Shown here piece after piece: positions 25,984-39,956 of a stretch of DNA of 64,000 nucleotides. Each line of letters opens with the position of its first letter. The first letter of the stretch is position 1. The stretch is from contig NW_027077402.1 of NCBI RefSeq assembly GCF_963924675.1, forward strand, positions 1,550,001 through 1,614,000. The letters are read 5' to 3'. Made by a program: the position numbers and the translations under genes. Under the pieces are notes generated by a model that was not told the origin of the DNA, ran no database searches, and saw only the letters and a program-made list of their open reading frames with translations. Source of the stretch: Phocoena phocoena. Lineage: Eukaryota > Chordata > Mammalia > Artiodactyla > Phocoenidae.

Positions 25984-27730
25984 TATTCAGGAAAAAACGC
26001 ATACGCCCTTTTTGGCCAACCAAGCAAGCCTGTAAAAGAAATCTGCACTACAATGAAGTCTCACTTCCCCCAGGGCAAAAGGGCCATCTGAAAAAAGTGT
26101 AAAATCCAGAAAGGTAGGACAGGATATGGAGAACAGGGAGCCTTGTTATGCTGATTGGCAGGATGTAAATTGCCAGCAGCCACCCTGGAGAAGTGTATGG
26201 TGTTTCCTGAAACACGTAAGAAACAAAGCAACACAGCCTATGGCACTTCCACTTATGGTCCTATAGCTTACGGAAATTAAAATCAAAAACAGACAGCCAC
26301 CCCAATATTTGGGACGGCTGTGTTCACAAGAAGCTCGTCTACAGTATCAGGTAAATATCCCAGAAAGCAAAAAATGGATAAAGAAGTTGTGGCACGTACA
26401 TGCAATGCAGTATCACTCAGCAATGAAATCTGTGTCATCAGGCCCGTAGCGGCATAGTGAGTGGATGCAGGTACGGTGATTCTACGTGAACTACGTCACA
26501 CAGAAAAAGAAACATCATAAGATATCACTAATACACGGAATGTAAACTTGACTACACATGAACTGAATTACAAAACAGAACAGGGTCTCAAATTTAGAAA
26601 ACCAACTAGTGCTTGCTTATGGGGAAAGGTGCGTTGGGGTGCTGCATAAAACCAGAGACTGAAATTAGCACAGATAACATTCCATAAGCCAAATATATAA
26701 TAGACAAGACCTACTCCTTGCTCAACGAAATGGACTCAACACCACATATTCAACGCCTAGGAATATACCTGACTAGGAAGAATCTTAAAACCCATGGATA
26801 TATATGTCTCCGTAAGAGAATCAAGCGTGTGTACAGCAGCCGAAACGCAGCAGTGAAAATCCGATAAATCCCATTATCAAAGTAAATTTCGAAAACAAAA
26901 CACAAAGACAGTGAAATAGAGAGCAATTCTTAAATAATTCACTCAGGGCATGTGATGCAACCGGGATTTACCACATCTACACCCAGAGCTGGTTGAGACA
27001 TAAGGCTGGACACTGCAGGCTGATAGCATTGGTGAGTTTCGGTGAGCAAATGCAGACCCTTTGAAGTCATACTGCATGGTACCCATTCCATGGGTCCCAA
27101 CTCTCCAGGTTCAAGGGATTCTTCCTCCAGCTAAAACATGCATGGGAAACCCAGAGTATCGTCCACCGTGTGATTGGGAAACGATTTAAAATGCATCTCA
27201 GTTTTCGTATCCTGGTCCTCGGGTTAAACATTCCAGATGCTTTACTAACACTCTCCCCGCTTGGAGAGTCAGTGCCTTTAACCTCCTCTTTGGCACAGCT
27301 TGCAATTTCTGTGCAAGATGAACAGGAATAGGGAGAACCAATGAGAGACTAGCTGTAGGTGTCTGCACGGGCAAATGTAACGCTCATTGCCGACCAGGAA
27401 GAGGAATTAAACAAAGGCTCAGCGTGCCCTGCTGAAAACAGATTAGGGCCTGAAGCAATCCTGCGGTTTTGTGCCCAGCTCACAAGAAAGCGAGTTGAAG
27501 AAAGGAGCTCAGGGGCACTGTAATTCACAAACCTGCAGAGTTATAATTGACAGCTATCCTCCAAAAATATATTGAAGTAAGCCTGCGAAGGGGACTTGAA
27601 AGCGGGGCAGAATTTCAGGAAAACGATTGCAGGGGGTAGACTGGAATTGCCCTGAAAGCATAGGAAAAGAAGCACAAAGTCGACAATGATGCACTTGGCC
27701 AAAAAGGGCGTATGTGTTTTTTCCTAAATA
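25984..27730 (+). repeat. Satellite unit 15 (1,747 bp, second copy of unit 12)
   Basis: Matches unit 12 over its private variants, including GGGTTAAACATTCCAG near 27,223. The bounding palindromes have the AAATA centre. Confidence 0.9.
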
Positions 27731-29476
27731 TATTCAGGAAAAAACGCATACTCCCTTTTTGGCCAACCAAGCAAGCCTCTAAAGGAAATCTGCACTACAA
27801 TGAAGTGTCACTTCCCCCAGGGCAAAAGGGCAATCTGAAAAAAGTGTAAAATCCAGAAAGGTAGGACAGGATATGGAGAACAGGGAGCCTTGTTATGCTG
27901 ATTGGCAGGATGTAAATTGCCAGCAGCCACCCTGGAGAAGTGTATGGTGTTTCCTGAAACACATAAGAAACAAAGCAACACAGCCTATGGCACTTCCACT
28001 TATGGTCCTATAGCTTACGGAAATTAAAATCAAAAACAGACAGCCACCCCAATATTTGGGACGGCTGTGTTCAAAAGAAGCTCGTCTACAGTATCAGGTA
28101 AATATCCCAGAAAGCAAAAAATGGATAAAGAAGTTGTGGCACGTACATGCAATGCAGTATCACTCAGCAATGAAATCTGTGTCATCAGGCCCGTAGCGGC
28201 ATAGTGAGTGGATGCAGGTACGGTGATTCTACGTGAACTACGTCACACAGAAAAAGAAACATCATAAGATATCACTAATACACGGAATGTAAACTTGACT
28301 ACACATGAACTGAATTACAAAACAGAACAGGGTCTCAAATTTAGAAAACCAACTAGTGCTTGCTTATGGGGAAAGGTGCGTTGGGGTGCTGCATAAAACC
28401 AGAGACTGAAATTAGCACAGATAACATTCCATAAGCCAAATATATAATAGACAAGACCTACTCCTTGCTCAACGAAATGAACTCAACACCACATATTCAA
28501 CGCCTAGGAATATACCTGACTAGGAAGAATCTTAAATCCCATGGATATATATGTCTCCGTAAGAGAATCAAGCGTGTGTACAGCGGCCGAAACGCAGCAG
28601 TGAAAATACGATAAATCCCATTATCAAAATAAATTTCGAAAACAAAACACAAAGACAGTGAAATAGAGAGCAATTCTTAAATAATTCACTCAGGGCATGT
28701 GATGCAACCGGGATTGACCACATCTACACCCAGAGCTGGTTGAGACATAAGGCTGGACACTTCAGGCTGATAGCATTGGTGAGTTTCGGTGAGCAAATGC
28801 AGACCCTTTGAAGTCATACTGCATGGTACCCATTCCATGGGTCCCAAATCTCCAGGTTCAAGAGATTCTTCCTCCAGCTAAAACATGCATGGGAAACCCA
28901 GAGTATCGTCCACCGTGTGATTGGGAAACGATTTAAAATGCATCTCAGTTTTCGTATCTTGGTCCTCGGGTTCAGCATTTCAGATGCTTTACTAACACTC
29001 TCCCCGCTTGGAGAGTCAGTGCCTTTAACCTCCTGTTTGGCACAGCTTGCAATTTCTGTGCAAGATGAACAGGAATAGGGAGAACCAATGAGAGACTAGC
29101 TGTAGGTGTCTGCACGGGCAAATGTAACGCTCATTGCCCACCAGGAAGGGGAATTCAACAAAGGCTCAGTGTGCCCTGCTGGAAACAGATTAGGGCCTGA
29201 AGCAATCCTGCGGTTTTGTGCCCAGCTCACAAGAAAGCGAGTTGAAGAAAGGAGCTCAGGGGCACTGTAATTCACAAACCTGCAGAGTTACAAATGACAG
29301 CTATCCTCCAAAAATATATTGAAGTAAGCCTTCGGAAGGGAATTGAAAGCGGGCAGAATTTCAGGAAAACGATTGCAGGGGTTAGCCTGGAATTGCCCTG
29401 AAAGCATAGGAAAAGAGGCACAACGTCGACAATGATGCACTTGGCCATAAAGGACGTATGCGTTTTTTCCTGAATA
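27731..29476 (+). repeat. Satellite unit 16 (1,746 bp, second copy of unit 13)
   Basis: Matches unit 13, including AAACACATAAGAAAC (near 27,957) and TTCAGCATTTCAGATGC (near 28,971). The final ~170 bp is unusually changed (TTCGGAAGGGAATTG, GGCCATAAAGGACG), which disrupts the closing palindrome. Confidence 0.9.
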
Positions 29477-31223
29477 TATTCAGGAAAAAACGCATACGCA
29501 CTTTTTGGTCAACCAAGCAAGCCTGTAAAGGAAATCTGCACTACAATGAAGTCTCACTGCCCCCCGGGCAAGAGGGCCATCTGAAAAAAGTGTAAAATCC
29601 AGAAAGGTAGGACAGGATATGGAGAACAGGGAGCCTTGTTATGCTGATTGGCAGGATATAAATTGCCAACAGCCACCCTGGAGAAGTGTATGGTGTTTCC
29701 TGAAACACATAAGAAATAAAGCAACACAGCCTATGGCAATTGCACTCATGGTCCTATTCTTTAGGGAAATTAAAATCAAAAACAGAGAGCCACCCCAAAG
29801 TTTGGGACGGCTGTGTTCCCAAGAAGTTCGTCTACAGTACCAGGTAAATATCCCAGAAAGCAAAAAATGGATAAAGAAGTTGTGGCACGTACGTGCAATG
29901 CAGTATCACTCAGCAATGAATTCTGTGTCATCAGGCCCGTAGCGGCATAGTGAGTGGATGCAGGTACGGTGATTCTACGTGAACTACGTCACACAGAAAA
30001 AGAAACATCATAAGATATCACTAATACACGGAATGTAAACTTGACTACACATGAACTGAATTACAAAACAGAACAGGGTCTCAAATTTAGAAAACCAACT
30101 AGTGCTTGCTTATGGGGAAAGGTGCCTTAGGGTGCTGCATAAAACCAGAGACTAAGATTAGCACAGATAACATTCCATAAGCCAAATATGTAATAGACAA
30201 GACCTACTCCTTGCTCAACGAAATGGACTCAACACCACATATTCAACGCCTAGGAATATACCTGACTAGTAAGAATCTTAAAACCCATGGATATATATGT
30301 CTCCATAAGAGAATCAAGCATGTGTACAGCGGCCGAAACGCAGCAGTGAAAATCCGATAAATCCCATTATCAAAATAAATTTCGAAAACAAAACACAAAG
30401 ACAGTGAAATAGAGAGCAATTCTTAACTAATTCACTCAGGGCATGTGATGCAACCGGGATTGACCACATCTACCCCCAGAGCTGGTTGAGACATAAGGCT
30501 GGACACTTCAGGCTGATAGCATTGGTGAGTTTCGGTGAGCAAATGCAGACCCTTTGAAGTCATACTGCATGGTACCTATTCCATGGGTCCCAACTCTTCA
30601 GGTTCAAGGGATTCTTCCTCCAGCTAAAACATGCATGGGAACCCCACAGTATGGTCCACCGTGTGATTGGGAAACGATTTAAAATGCATCTCAGTTTTCG
30701 TATCCTGGTCCTCGGGTTCACCATTCCAGATGCTTTACTAACACTCTCCCCGCTTGGAGAGTCACTGTCTTTAACCTCCTGTTTGGCACAGCTTGCAATT
30801 TCTGTGCAAGTTGAACAGGAATAGGGAGAACCAATGAGAGGCTAGCTGTAGGTGTCTGCACGGGCAAATGTAACGCTCATTGCCGACCAGGAAGAGGAAT
30901 TAAACAAAGGCTCAGCGTGCCCTGCTGAAAACAGATTAGGGCCTGAAGCAATCCTGCGGTTTTGTGCCCAGCTCACAAGAAAGCGAGTTGAAGAAAGGAG
31001 CTCAGGGGCACTGTAATTCACAAACCTGCAGAGTTATAAATGACAGCTATCCTCCAAAAATATATTGAAGTAAGCCTGCGAAGGGGACTTGAAAGCGGGG
31101 CAGAATTTCAGGAAAACGATTGCAGGGGGTAGACTGGAATTGCCCTGAAAGCATAGGAAAAGAGGCAGAACGTCGACAATGATGCACTTGGCCAAAAAGG
31201 GCGTATGCGTTTTTTCCTGAATA
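29477..31223 (+). repeat. Satellite unit 17 (1,747 bp, class 2)
   Basis: Class 2 with an open L1-derived frame at 29,619-29,942. The opening palindrome has GGACG in the left arm and CGCAC in the right arm. Confidence 0.9.
29619..29942 (+). pseudogene. L1 ORF2 relic frame, unit 17
   Basis: 107-codon class 2 frame ending SSGP-stop. Contains WRSVWCFLKH and WIKKLWHVRAMQYHSAM, both alignable to L1 ORF2. Confidence 0.65.
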
Positions 31224-32969
31224 TATTCAGGAAAAAACGCATACGCCCTTTTTGGCCAACCAAGCAAGCCTGTAAAGGAAAGCTGCACTACAATGAAGTC
31301 TCACTGCGCCCCGGGCAAAAGGGCCATCTGAAAAAAGTGTAAAATCCAGAAATGTAGGACAGGATATGGAGAACAGGGAGCCTTGTTATGCTGATTGGCA
31401 GGATGTAAATTACCAGCAGCCACCCTGGAGAAGTGTATGGTGTTTCCTGAAACACGTAAGAAACAAAGCAACACAGCCTATGGCACTTCCACTTATGGTC
31501 CTACAGCTTACGAAAATTAAAATCAAAAACAGACAGCCACCCCAATATTTGGGACGGCTGTGTTCACAAGAAGCTCGTCTACAGTATCAGGTAAATATCC
31601 CAGAAAGCAAAAAATGGATAAAGAAGTTGTGGCACGTACGTACAATGCAATATCACTCAGCAATGAAATCTGTGTCATCAGGCCCGTAGCGGCATAGTGA
31701 GTGGATGCAGGTACGGTGATTCTACGTGAACTACGTCACACAGAAAAAGAAACATCATAAGATATCACTAATAAACGGAATGTAAACTTGACTACACATG
31801 AACTGAATTACAAAACAGGACAGGGTCTCAAATTTAGAAAACCAACTAGTGCTTGCTTATGGGGAAAGGTGCGTTGGGGTGCTGCATAAAACCAGAGACT
31901 GAAATTAGCACAGATAACTTTCCATAAGCCAAATATGTAATAGACAAGACCTACTCCTTGCTCAACGAAATGGAACCAACACCACATATTCAACGCCTAG
32001 GAATATACCTGAGTAGGAAGAATCTTAAAACCCATGGATATATATGTCTCCGTAAGAGAATCAAGCGTGTGTACAGCGGCCGAAACGCAGTAGTGAAAAT
32101 CCGATAAATCCGATTATCAAAATAAATTTCGAAAACAAAACACAAAGACAGTGAAATAGAGAGCAATTCTTATATAATTCACTCAGGGCATGTGATGCAA
32201 CCGGGATTGACCACATCTACACCCAGAGCTGGTTGAGCATACGGCTGGACACTTCAGGCTGATAGCATTGGTGAGTTTCGGTGAGCAAATGCAGACCCTT
32301 TGAAGTCATACTGCATGGTACCCATTCGATGTGTCCCAACTCTCCAGGTTCAAGGGATTCTTCCTCCAGCTAAAACATGCATGGGAAACCCAGAGTATCG
32401 TCCACCGTGTGATTGGGAAACGATTTAAAATGCATCTCAGTTTTCGTATCCTGGTCCTCGGGTTCACCATTCCAGATGCTTTACTAACACTCTCCCCGCT
32501 TGGAGAGTCAGTGCCTTTAACCTCCTCTTTGGCACAGCTTGCAATTTCTGTGCAAGATGAACAGGAATAGGGAGAACCAATGAGAGACTAGCTGTAGGTG
32601 TCTGCACGGGCAAATGTAACGCTCATTGCCCACCAGGAAGAGGAATAAAACAAAGGCTCAGTGTGCCCTGCTGGAAACAGATTAGGGCCTGAAGCAATCC
32701 TGCGGTTTTGTGCCCAGCTCACAAGAAAGCGAGTTGAAGAAAGGAGCTCAGGGTCACTGTAATTCACAAACCTGCAGAGTTATAAATGACAGCTATCCTC
32801 CAAAAATATATTGAAGTAAGCCTGCGAAGGGGACTTGAAAGCGGGGCAGAATTTCAGGAAAACGATTGCAGGGGGTAGACTGGAATTGCCCTGAAAGCAT
32901 AGGAAAAGAGGCACAACGTCGACAATGATGCACTTGGCCAAAAAGGGTGTATGCGTTTTTTCCTGAATA
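31224..32969 (+). repeat. Satellite unit 18 (1,746 bp, class 1 with lost stop)
   Basis: Class 1 sequence, but the usual TAG reads CAG (GGTCCTACAGCTTACG near 31,498), so the L1 frame is open at 31,366-31,689. The CpG in the closing palindrome is changed in both arms (TG on one side, CA on the other). Confidence 0.9.
31366..31689 (+). pseudogene. L1 ORF2 relic frame, unit 18 (class 1, stop lost)
   Basis: Class 1 background. The usual in-frame TAG is CAG here, so the frame reads through for 107 codons. Probably a chance point change or a trace of the state before the stop. Confidence 0.6.
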
Positions 32970-34716
32970 TATTCAGGAAAAAACGCATATGCCCTTTCTG
33001 GCCAACCAAGCAAGCCTGTAAAGGAAATCTGCACTACAATGAAGTCTCACTGCCCCCGGGGCAAAAGGGCCATCTGAAAAAAGTGTAAAATCCAGAAAGG
33101 TAGGACAGGATATGGAGAACAGGGAGCCTTGTTATGCTGATTGGCAGGATGTAAATTGCCAGCAGCCACCCTGGAGAAGTGTATGGTGTTTCATGAAACA
33201 CGTAAGAAACAAAGCAACACAGCCTATGGCACTTCCACTTATGGTCCTATAGCTTACGGAAATTAAAATCAAAAACAGACAGCCACCCCAATATTTGGGA
33301 CGGCTGTGTTCACAAGAAGCTCGTCTACAGTATCAGGTAAATATCCCAGAAAGCAAAAAATGGATAAAGAAATTGTGGCACGTACGTACAATGCAATATC
33401 ACTCAGCAATGAAATCTGTGTCATCAGGCCCGTAGCGGCATAGTGAGTGGATGCAGGTACGGTGATTCTACGTGAACTACGTCACACAGAAAAAGAAACA
33501 TCATAAGATATCACTAATACACGGAATGTAAACTTGACTACACATGAACTGAATTACAAAACAGAACAGGGTCTCAAATTTAGAAAACCAACTAGTGCTT
33601 GCTTATGGCGAAAGGTGCCTTGGGGTGCTGCATAAAACCAGAGACTGAAATTAGCACAGATAACATTCCATAATCCAAATATGAAATAGACAAGACCTAC
33701 TCCTTGCTCAACGAAATGGACTCAACACCACATATTCAACGCCTAGGAATATACCTGACTAGGAAGAATCTTAAAACCCATGGATATATATGTCTCCGTA
33801 AGAGAATCAAGCGTGTGTACAGCGACCGACTCGCAGCAGTGATAATCCGATAAATCCCATTATCAAAATAAATTTCGAAAACACAACACAAAGACAGTGA
33901 AATAGAGAGCAATTCTTAAATAATTCACTCAGGGCATGTGATGCAACCGGGATTGACCACATCTACACCCAGAGCTGGTTGAGACATAAGGCTGGACACT
34001 TCAGGCTGATAGCATTGGTGAGTTTCGGTGAGCAAATGCAGACCCTTTGAAGTCATACTGCATGGTACCTATTCCATGGTTCCCAACACTTCAGGTTCAA
34101 GGGATTCTTCCTCCAGCTAAAACATGCATGGAAAACCCACAGTATGGTGCACCGTGTGATTGGGGAACGATTTACAATGCATCTCAGTTTTCGTATCCTG
34201 GTCCTCGGGTTCACCATTCCAGATGCTTTACTAACACTTTCCCTGCTTGGAGAGTCAGTGCCTTTAACCTCCTGTTTGGCACAGCTTGCAATTTCTGTGC
34301 AAGATGAACAGGAAGAGGGAGAACCAATGAGAGACTAGCTGTAGGTGTCTGCACGGGCAAATGTAACGCTCATTTCTCACCAGGAAGAGGAATTAACCAA
34401 AGGCTCAGTGTGCCCTGCCGGAAACAGATTAGGGCCTGAAGCAATCCTGCGGTTTTTTGCCCAGCTCACAAGAAAGCGAGTTGAAGAAAGGAGCTCAGGG
34501 GCACTGTAATTCACAAACCTGCAGAGTTATAAATGACAGCTATCCTCCAAAAATATATTGAAGTAAACCTGCGAAGGGGACTTGAATGCGGGGCAGAATT
34601 TCAGGAAAACGATTGCAAGTTGTAGACTGGAATTGTCCTGAAAGCATAGGAAAAGAGGCAGAACGTCGACAATGATGCACTTGGACAAAAAGGGCATATG
34701 CGTTTTTTCCTGAATA
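32970..34716 (+). repeat. Satellite unit 19 (1,747 bp, class 1)
   Basis: Related to units 3 and 6: TTATGGCGAAAG near 33,604 and GTATGGTGCACCGTGTG near 34,141. It lies about 23 kb from unit 6, so this subtype is dispersed through the array. Confidence 0.9.
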
Positions 34717-36463
34717 TATTCAGGAAAAAACGCATACGCCCTTTTTGGCCAACCAAGCAAGACTGTAAAGGAAATCTGCACTACAATAAAGTCTCACTGC
34801 CCCCCAGGCAAAAGGGCCATCTGAAAAAAGTGTAAAATCCAGAAAGGTAGGACAGGATATGGAGAACAGGGAGCCTTTTTATGCTGATTGGCAGGATGTA
34901 AATTGCCAGCAGCCACCCTGGAGAAGTGTATGGTGTTTCCTGAAACACGTAAGAAACAAAGCAACACAGCCTATGGCACTTCCACTTATGGTCCTATAGC
35001 TTACGGAAATTTAAATCAAAAACAGACAGCCACCCCAATATTTGGGACGGCTGTGTTCACAAGAAGCTCGTCTACATTATCAGGTAAATATCCCAGAATG
35101 CAAAAAATGGATAAAGAAGTTGTGGCACGTTCGTGCAATGCATTATCACTCAGCAATGAAATCTGTGTCATCAGGCCCGTAGCGGCATAGTGAGTGGATG
35201 CAGGTACGGTGATTCTACGTGAACTACGTCACACAGAAAAAGAAACATCATAAGATATCACTAATACACGGAATGTAAACTTGACTACACATGAACTGAA
35301 TTACAAAACAGAACATGGTCTCAAATTTAGAAAACCAACTAGTGCTTGCTTATGGGGAAAGGTGCCTTGGGGTGCTGCATAAAACCAGAGACTGAAATTA
35401 GCACAGATAACATTCCATAAGACAAATATGTAATAGACAAGACCTACTCCTTGCTCAACGAAATGGACTCAACACCACATATTCAACGCCTAGGAATATA
35501 CCTGACTAGGAAGAATCTTAAAACCCATGGATTTATATGTCTCCGTAAGAGAATCAAGCGTGTGTACAGCGGCATAAACGCAGCAGTGAAAATCCGATAA
35601 ATCCCATTATCAAAATGAATTTCAAAAACAAAACACAAAGACAGTGAAATAGAGAGCAATTCTTAACTAATTCACTCAGGGCATGTGATGCAACCGGGAT
35701 TGACCACATCTACACCCAGAGCTGGTTGAGACATAAGGCTGGACACTTCAGGCTGATAGCATTGGTGAGTTTCGGTGAGCAAATGCAGACCCTTTGAAGT
35801 CATACTGCATGGTACACATTCCATGGGTCCCAACTCTCCAGGTTTAAGGGATTCTTCCTCCAGCTAAAACATGCATGGGAAACCCAGAGTATCGTCCACC
35901 GTGTGATTGGGAAACGATTTAAAATGCATCTCAGTTTTCGTATACTGGTCCTCGGGTTCACCATTCCAGATGCTTTACTAACACTCTCCCCACTTGGAGA
36001 GTCAGTGTCTTTAACCTCCTGTTTGGCACAGCTTGCAATTTCTGGGCAAGATGAACAGGAATAGGGAGAACCAATGAGAGACTAGCTGTAGGTGTCTGCA
36101 CGGGCAAATGTAACGCTCATTGCCGAACAGGAAGAGGAATTAAACAAAGGCTCAGCGTGCCCTGCTGAAAACAGATTAGGGCCTGAAGCAATCCTGCGGT
36201 TTTTTGCCCAGCTCACAAGAAAGCGAGTTGAAGAAAGGAGCTCAGGGGCACTGTAATTCACAAACCTGCAGAGTTATAAATGACAGCTATCCTCCAAAAA
36301 TATATTGAAGTAAGCCTGCGAAGGGGACTTGAAAGCGGGGCAGAGTTTCAGGAAAACGATTGCAGGGGGTAGACTGGAATTGCCCTGAAAGCATAGGAAA
36401 AGAGGCAGAACGTCGACAATGATGCACTTGGCCAAAAAGGGCGTATGCGTATATTCCTGAATA
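34717..36463 (+). repeat. Satellite unit 20 (1,747 bp, class 1)
   Basis: GGCATAAACGCAGC near 35,571 and GGATTTATATG near 35,528 are shared with unit 22. The closing left arm has GTATATTCC in place of GTTTTTTCC. Confidence 0.9.
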
Positions 36464-38209
36464 TATTCAGGAAAAAACGCATACGCCCTTTTTGGCCAAC
36501 CAAGCAAGCCTGTAAAGGAAATCTGCACTACAATGAAGTCTCACTGCCCCCCGGGCAAAAGGGCCATCTGAAAAAACTGTAAAATCCAGAAAGGTAGGAC
36601 AGGATATGGAGAACAGGGAGCCTTGTTATGCTGATTGGCAGGATGTAAATTGCCAGCAGCCACCCTGGAGAAGTGTATGGTGTTTCCTGAAACATGTAAG
36701 AAACAAAGCAACACAGCCTATGGCACTTCCACTTATGGTCCTATAGCTTACGGAAATTAAAATCAAAAACAGACAGCCACCCCAATATTTGGGACGGCTG
36801 TGTTCACAAGAAGCTCGTCTACAGTATCAGGTAAATATCCCAGAAAGCAAAAAATGGATAAAGAAATTGTGGCACGTACGTGCAATGCAATATCACTCAG
36901 CAATGAAATCTGTGTCATCAGGCCCGTAGCGGCATAGTAAGTGGATGCAGGTACGGTGATTCTACGTGAAATACGTCACACAGAAAAAGAAACATCATAA
37001 GATATCACTAATACAAGGAATGTAAACTTGACTACACATGAACTGAATTACAAAACAGAACAGGGTCTCAAATTTAGAAAACCAACTAGTGCTTGCTTAT
37101 GGGGAAAGGTGCCTTGGGGTGCTGCATAAAAACAGAGACTGAAATTAGCACAAATAACATTCCATAAGCCAAATATGTAATAGACAAGACCTACTCCTTG
37201 CTCAACAAAATGGACTCTACACCACATATTCAACGCCTAGGAATATACCTGACTAGGAAGAATCTTAAAACCCATGGATATATATGTCTCCATAAGAGAA
37301 TCAAGCGTGTGTACAGTGGCCGAAACGCAGCCGTGAAAATCCGATAAATCCCATTATCAAAATAAATTTCTAAAACAAAACACAAAGACAGTGAAATAGA
37401 GAGCAATTCTTAAATAATTCACTCAGGGCATGTGATGCAACCGGGATTGACCACATCTACACCCAGAGCTGGTTGAGACATAAGGCTGGACACTTCAGGC
37501 TGATAGCATTGGTGAGTTTCGGTGAGCAAATGCAGACCCTTTGAAGTCATACTGCATGGTACCCATTCCATGGGTCCCAACTCTCCAGGTTCAAGGGATT
37601 CTTCCTCCAGCTAAAACATGCATGGGAAACCCAGAGTATCGTCCACCGTGTGATTGGGAAACGATTTAAAATGCATCTCAGTTTTCGTATCCTGGTCCTC
37701 GGGTTCACCATTCCAGATGCTTTACTAACACTCTCCCCGCTTGGAGAGTCAGTGCCTTTAACCTCCTCTTTGGCACAGCTTGCAATTTCTGTGCAAGATG
37801 AACAGGAATAGGGAGAACCAATGAGAGACTAGCTGTAGGTGTCTGCACGGGCAAATGTAATTGTCATTGCCCACCAGGAAGAGGAATTAAACAAAGGCTC
37901 AGCGTGCCCTGCCGGAAACAGATTACGGCCTGAAGCAATCCTGCGGTTTTGTGCCCAGCTCACAAGAAAGCGAGTTGAAGAAAGGAGCTAAGGGGCACTG
38001 TAATTCACAAACCTGCAGAGTTATAATTGACAGCTATCCTCCAAAAATATATTGAAGTAAGCCTGCGAAGGGGATTGAAAGCGGGGCAGAATTTCAGGAA
38101 AACGATTGCGGGGGGTAGACTGGAATTGCCCTGAAAGCATAGGAAAAGAGGCAGAAGGTCGACAATGATGCACTTGGCCAAAAAGGGCGTATGCGTTTTT
38201 TCCTGAATA
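36464..38209 (+). repeat. Satellite unit 21 (1,746 bp, class 1)
   Basis: One base is deleted near 38,074 (GGGGATTGAAAG for GGGGACTTGAAAG). This shifts the minus-strand frame that is open in many other units. Confidence 0.9.
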
Positions 38210-39956
38210 TATTCAGGAAAAAACGCATACGCCCTTTTTGGCCAACCAAGCAAGCCTGTAAAGGAAATCTGCACTACAAAGAAGACTCACTGCCCCCCGG
38301 GCAAATGGGCCATCTGAAAAAAGTGTAAAATCCAGAAAGGAAGGACAGGATGTGGAGAACAGGGAGCCTTGTTATGCTGATTGGCAGGATGTAAATTGCC
38401 AGCAGCCACCCAGGAGAAGTGTATGGTGTTTCCTGAAACACCTAAGAAATAAAGCAACACAGCCTATGGCAATTGCACTTATGGTCCTATTGCTTAGGGA
38501 AATTAAAATCAAAAACAGAGAGCCACCCCAAAGTTTGGGACGGCTGTGTTCCCAAGAAGCTCGTCTACAGTACCAGGTAAATATCCCAGAAAGCAAAAAA
38601 TGGATAAAGAAGTTGTGGCAGGTACGTTCAATGCAATATCACTCAGCAATGAAATCTGTGTCATCAGGCCCGTAGCGGCATAGTGAGTGGATGCAGGTAC
38701 GGTGATTCTACGTGAACTACGTCACACAGAAAAGGGAACATCATAAGATATCACTAATACACGGAATGTAAACTTGACTACACATGAACTGAATTACAAA
38801 ACAGAACAGGGTCTCAAATTTAGAAAACCAACTAGCGCTTGCTTATGGGGAACGTTGCCTTGGGGTGCTGCATAAAACCAGAGACTGAAATTAGCACAGA
38901 TAACATTCCATAAGCCAAATATGTAATAGACAAGACCTACTCCTTGCTGAACGAAATGGACTCAACACCACATATGCAACGCCTAGGAATATACCTGAAT
39001 AGGAAGAATCTTAAAACCCATGGATTTATATGTCTCCATAAGAGAATCAAGCGTGTGTACAGCGGCATAAACGCAGCAGTGAAAATCCGATAAATCCCAT
39101 TATCAAAATAAATTTCGAAAACAAAACACAAAGACAGTGAAATAGAGAGCAATTCTTAAATAATTCACTCAGGGCATGTGATGCAACCGGGATTGACCAC
39201 ATCTACACCCAGAGCTGGTTGAGACATAAGGCTGGACACGTCAGGCTGATAGCATTGGTGAGATACGGTGAGCAAATGCAGACCCTTTGAAGTCATACTG
39301 CATGGTACCCATTCCATGGGTCCCAACTCTCCATGTTCAAGGGATTCTTCCTCCAGCTAAAACATGCATGGGAAACCCAGAGTATCGTCCACCGTGTGAT
39401 TGGGAAACGATTTAAAATGCATCTCAGTTTTCGTATCCTGGTCCTCGGTTTCACCACTCCAGATGCTTTAGTAACACTCTCCCAGCTTGGAGAGTCAGTG
39501 CCTTTAACCTCCTCTTTGGCACAGCTTGCAATTTCTGTGCAAGATGAACAGGAATAGGGAGAACCAATGAGAGACTAGCTGCACGTGTCTTCACGGGCAA
39601 ATGTAACGCTCATTGCCCACCAGGAAGAGGAATTAAACAAAGGCTCAGTGTGCCCTGCTGGAAACAGGTTAGGGCCTGAAGCAATCCTGCGGTTTTCTGC
39701 CCAGCTCACAAGAAAGCGAGTTGAAGAAAGGAGCTCAGGGGCACTGTAATTCACAAACCTGCAGAGTTATAAATGACAGCTATCCTCCAAAAATATATTG
39801 AAGTAAGCCTGCGAAGGGGACTTGAATGCGTGGCAGAATTTTAGGAAAACGATTGCAGGGGGTAGACTGGAATTGCCCTGAAAGCATAGGAAAAGAGGCA
39901 GAACGTCGACAATGATGCACTTGGCCAAAAAGGGCGTATGCGTTTTTTCCTGAATA
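38210..39956 (+). repeat. Satellite unit 22 (1,747 bp, class 2)
   Basis: Class 2 with an open L1-derived frame at 38,352-38,675. AGAAAAGGGAACATC (near 38,728) and ACTAGCGCTTGC (near 38,831) are shared only with unit 27, about 8.74 kb (five units) to the right. Confidence 0.9.
38352..38675 (+). pseudogene. L1 ORF2 relic frame, unit 22
   Basis: 107-codon class 2 frame with RRSVWCFLKH and WIKKLWQVRSMQYHSAMKS. Replacements (W to R, H to Q) fall at positions L1 normally keeps, which fits neutral drift. Confidence 0.65.
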
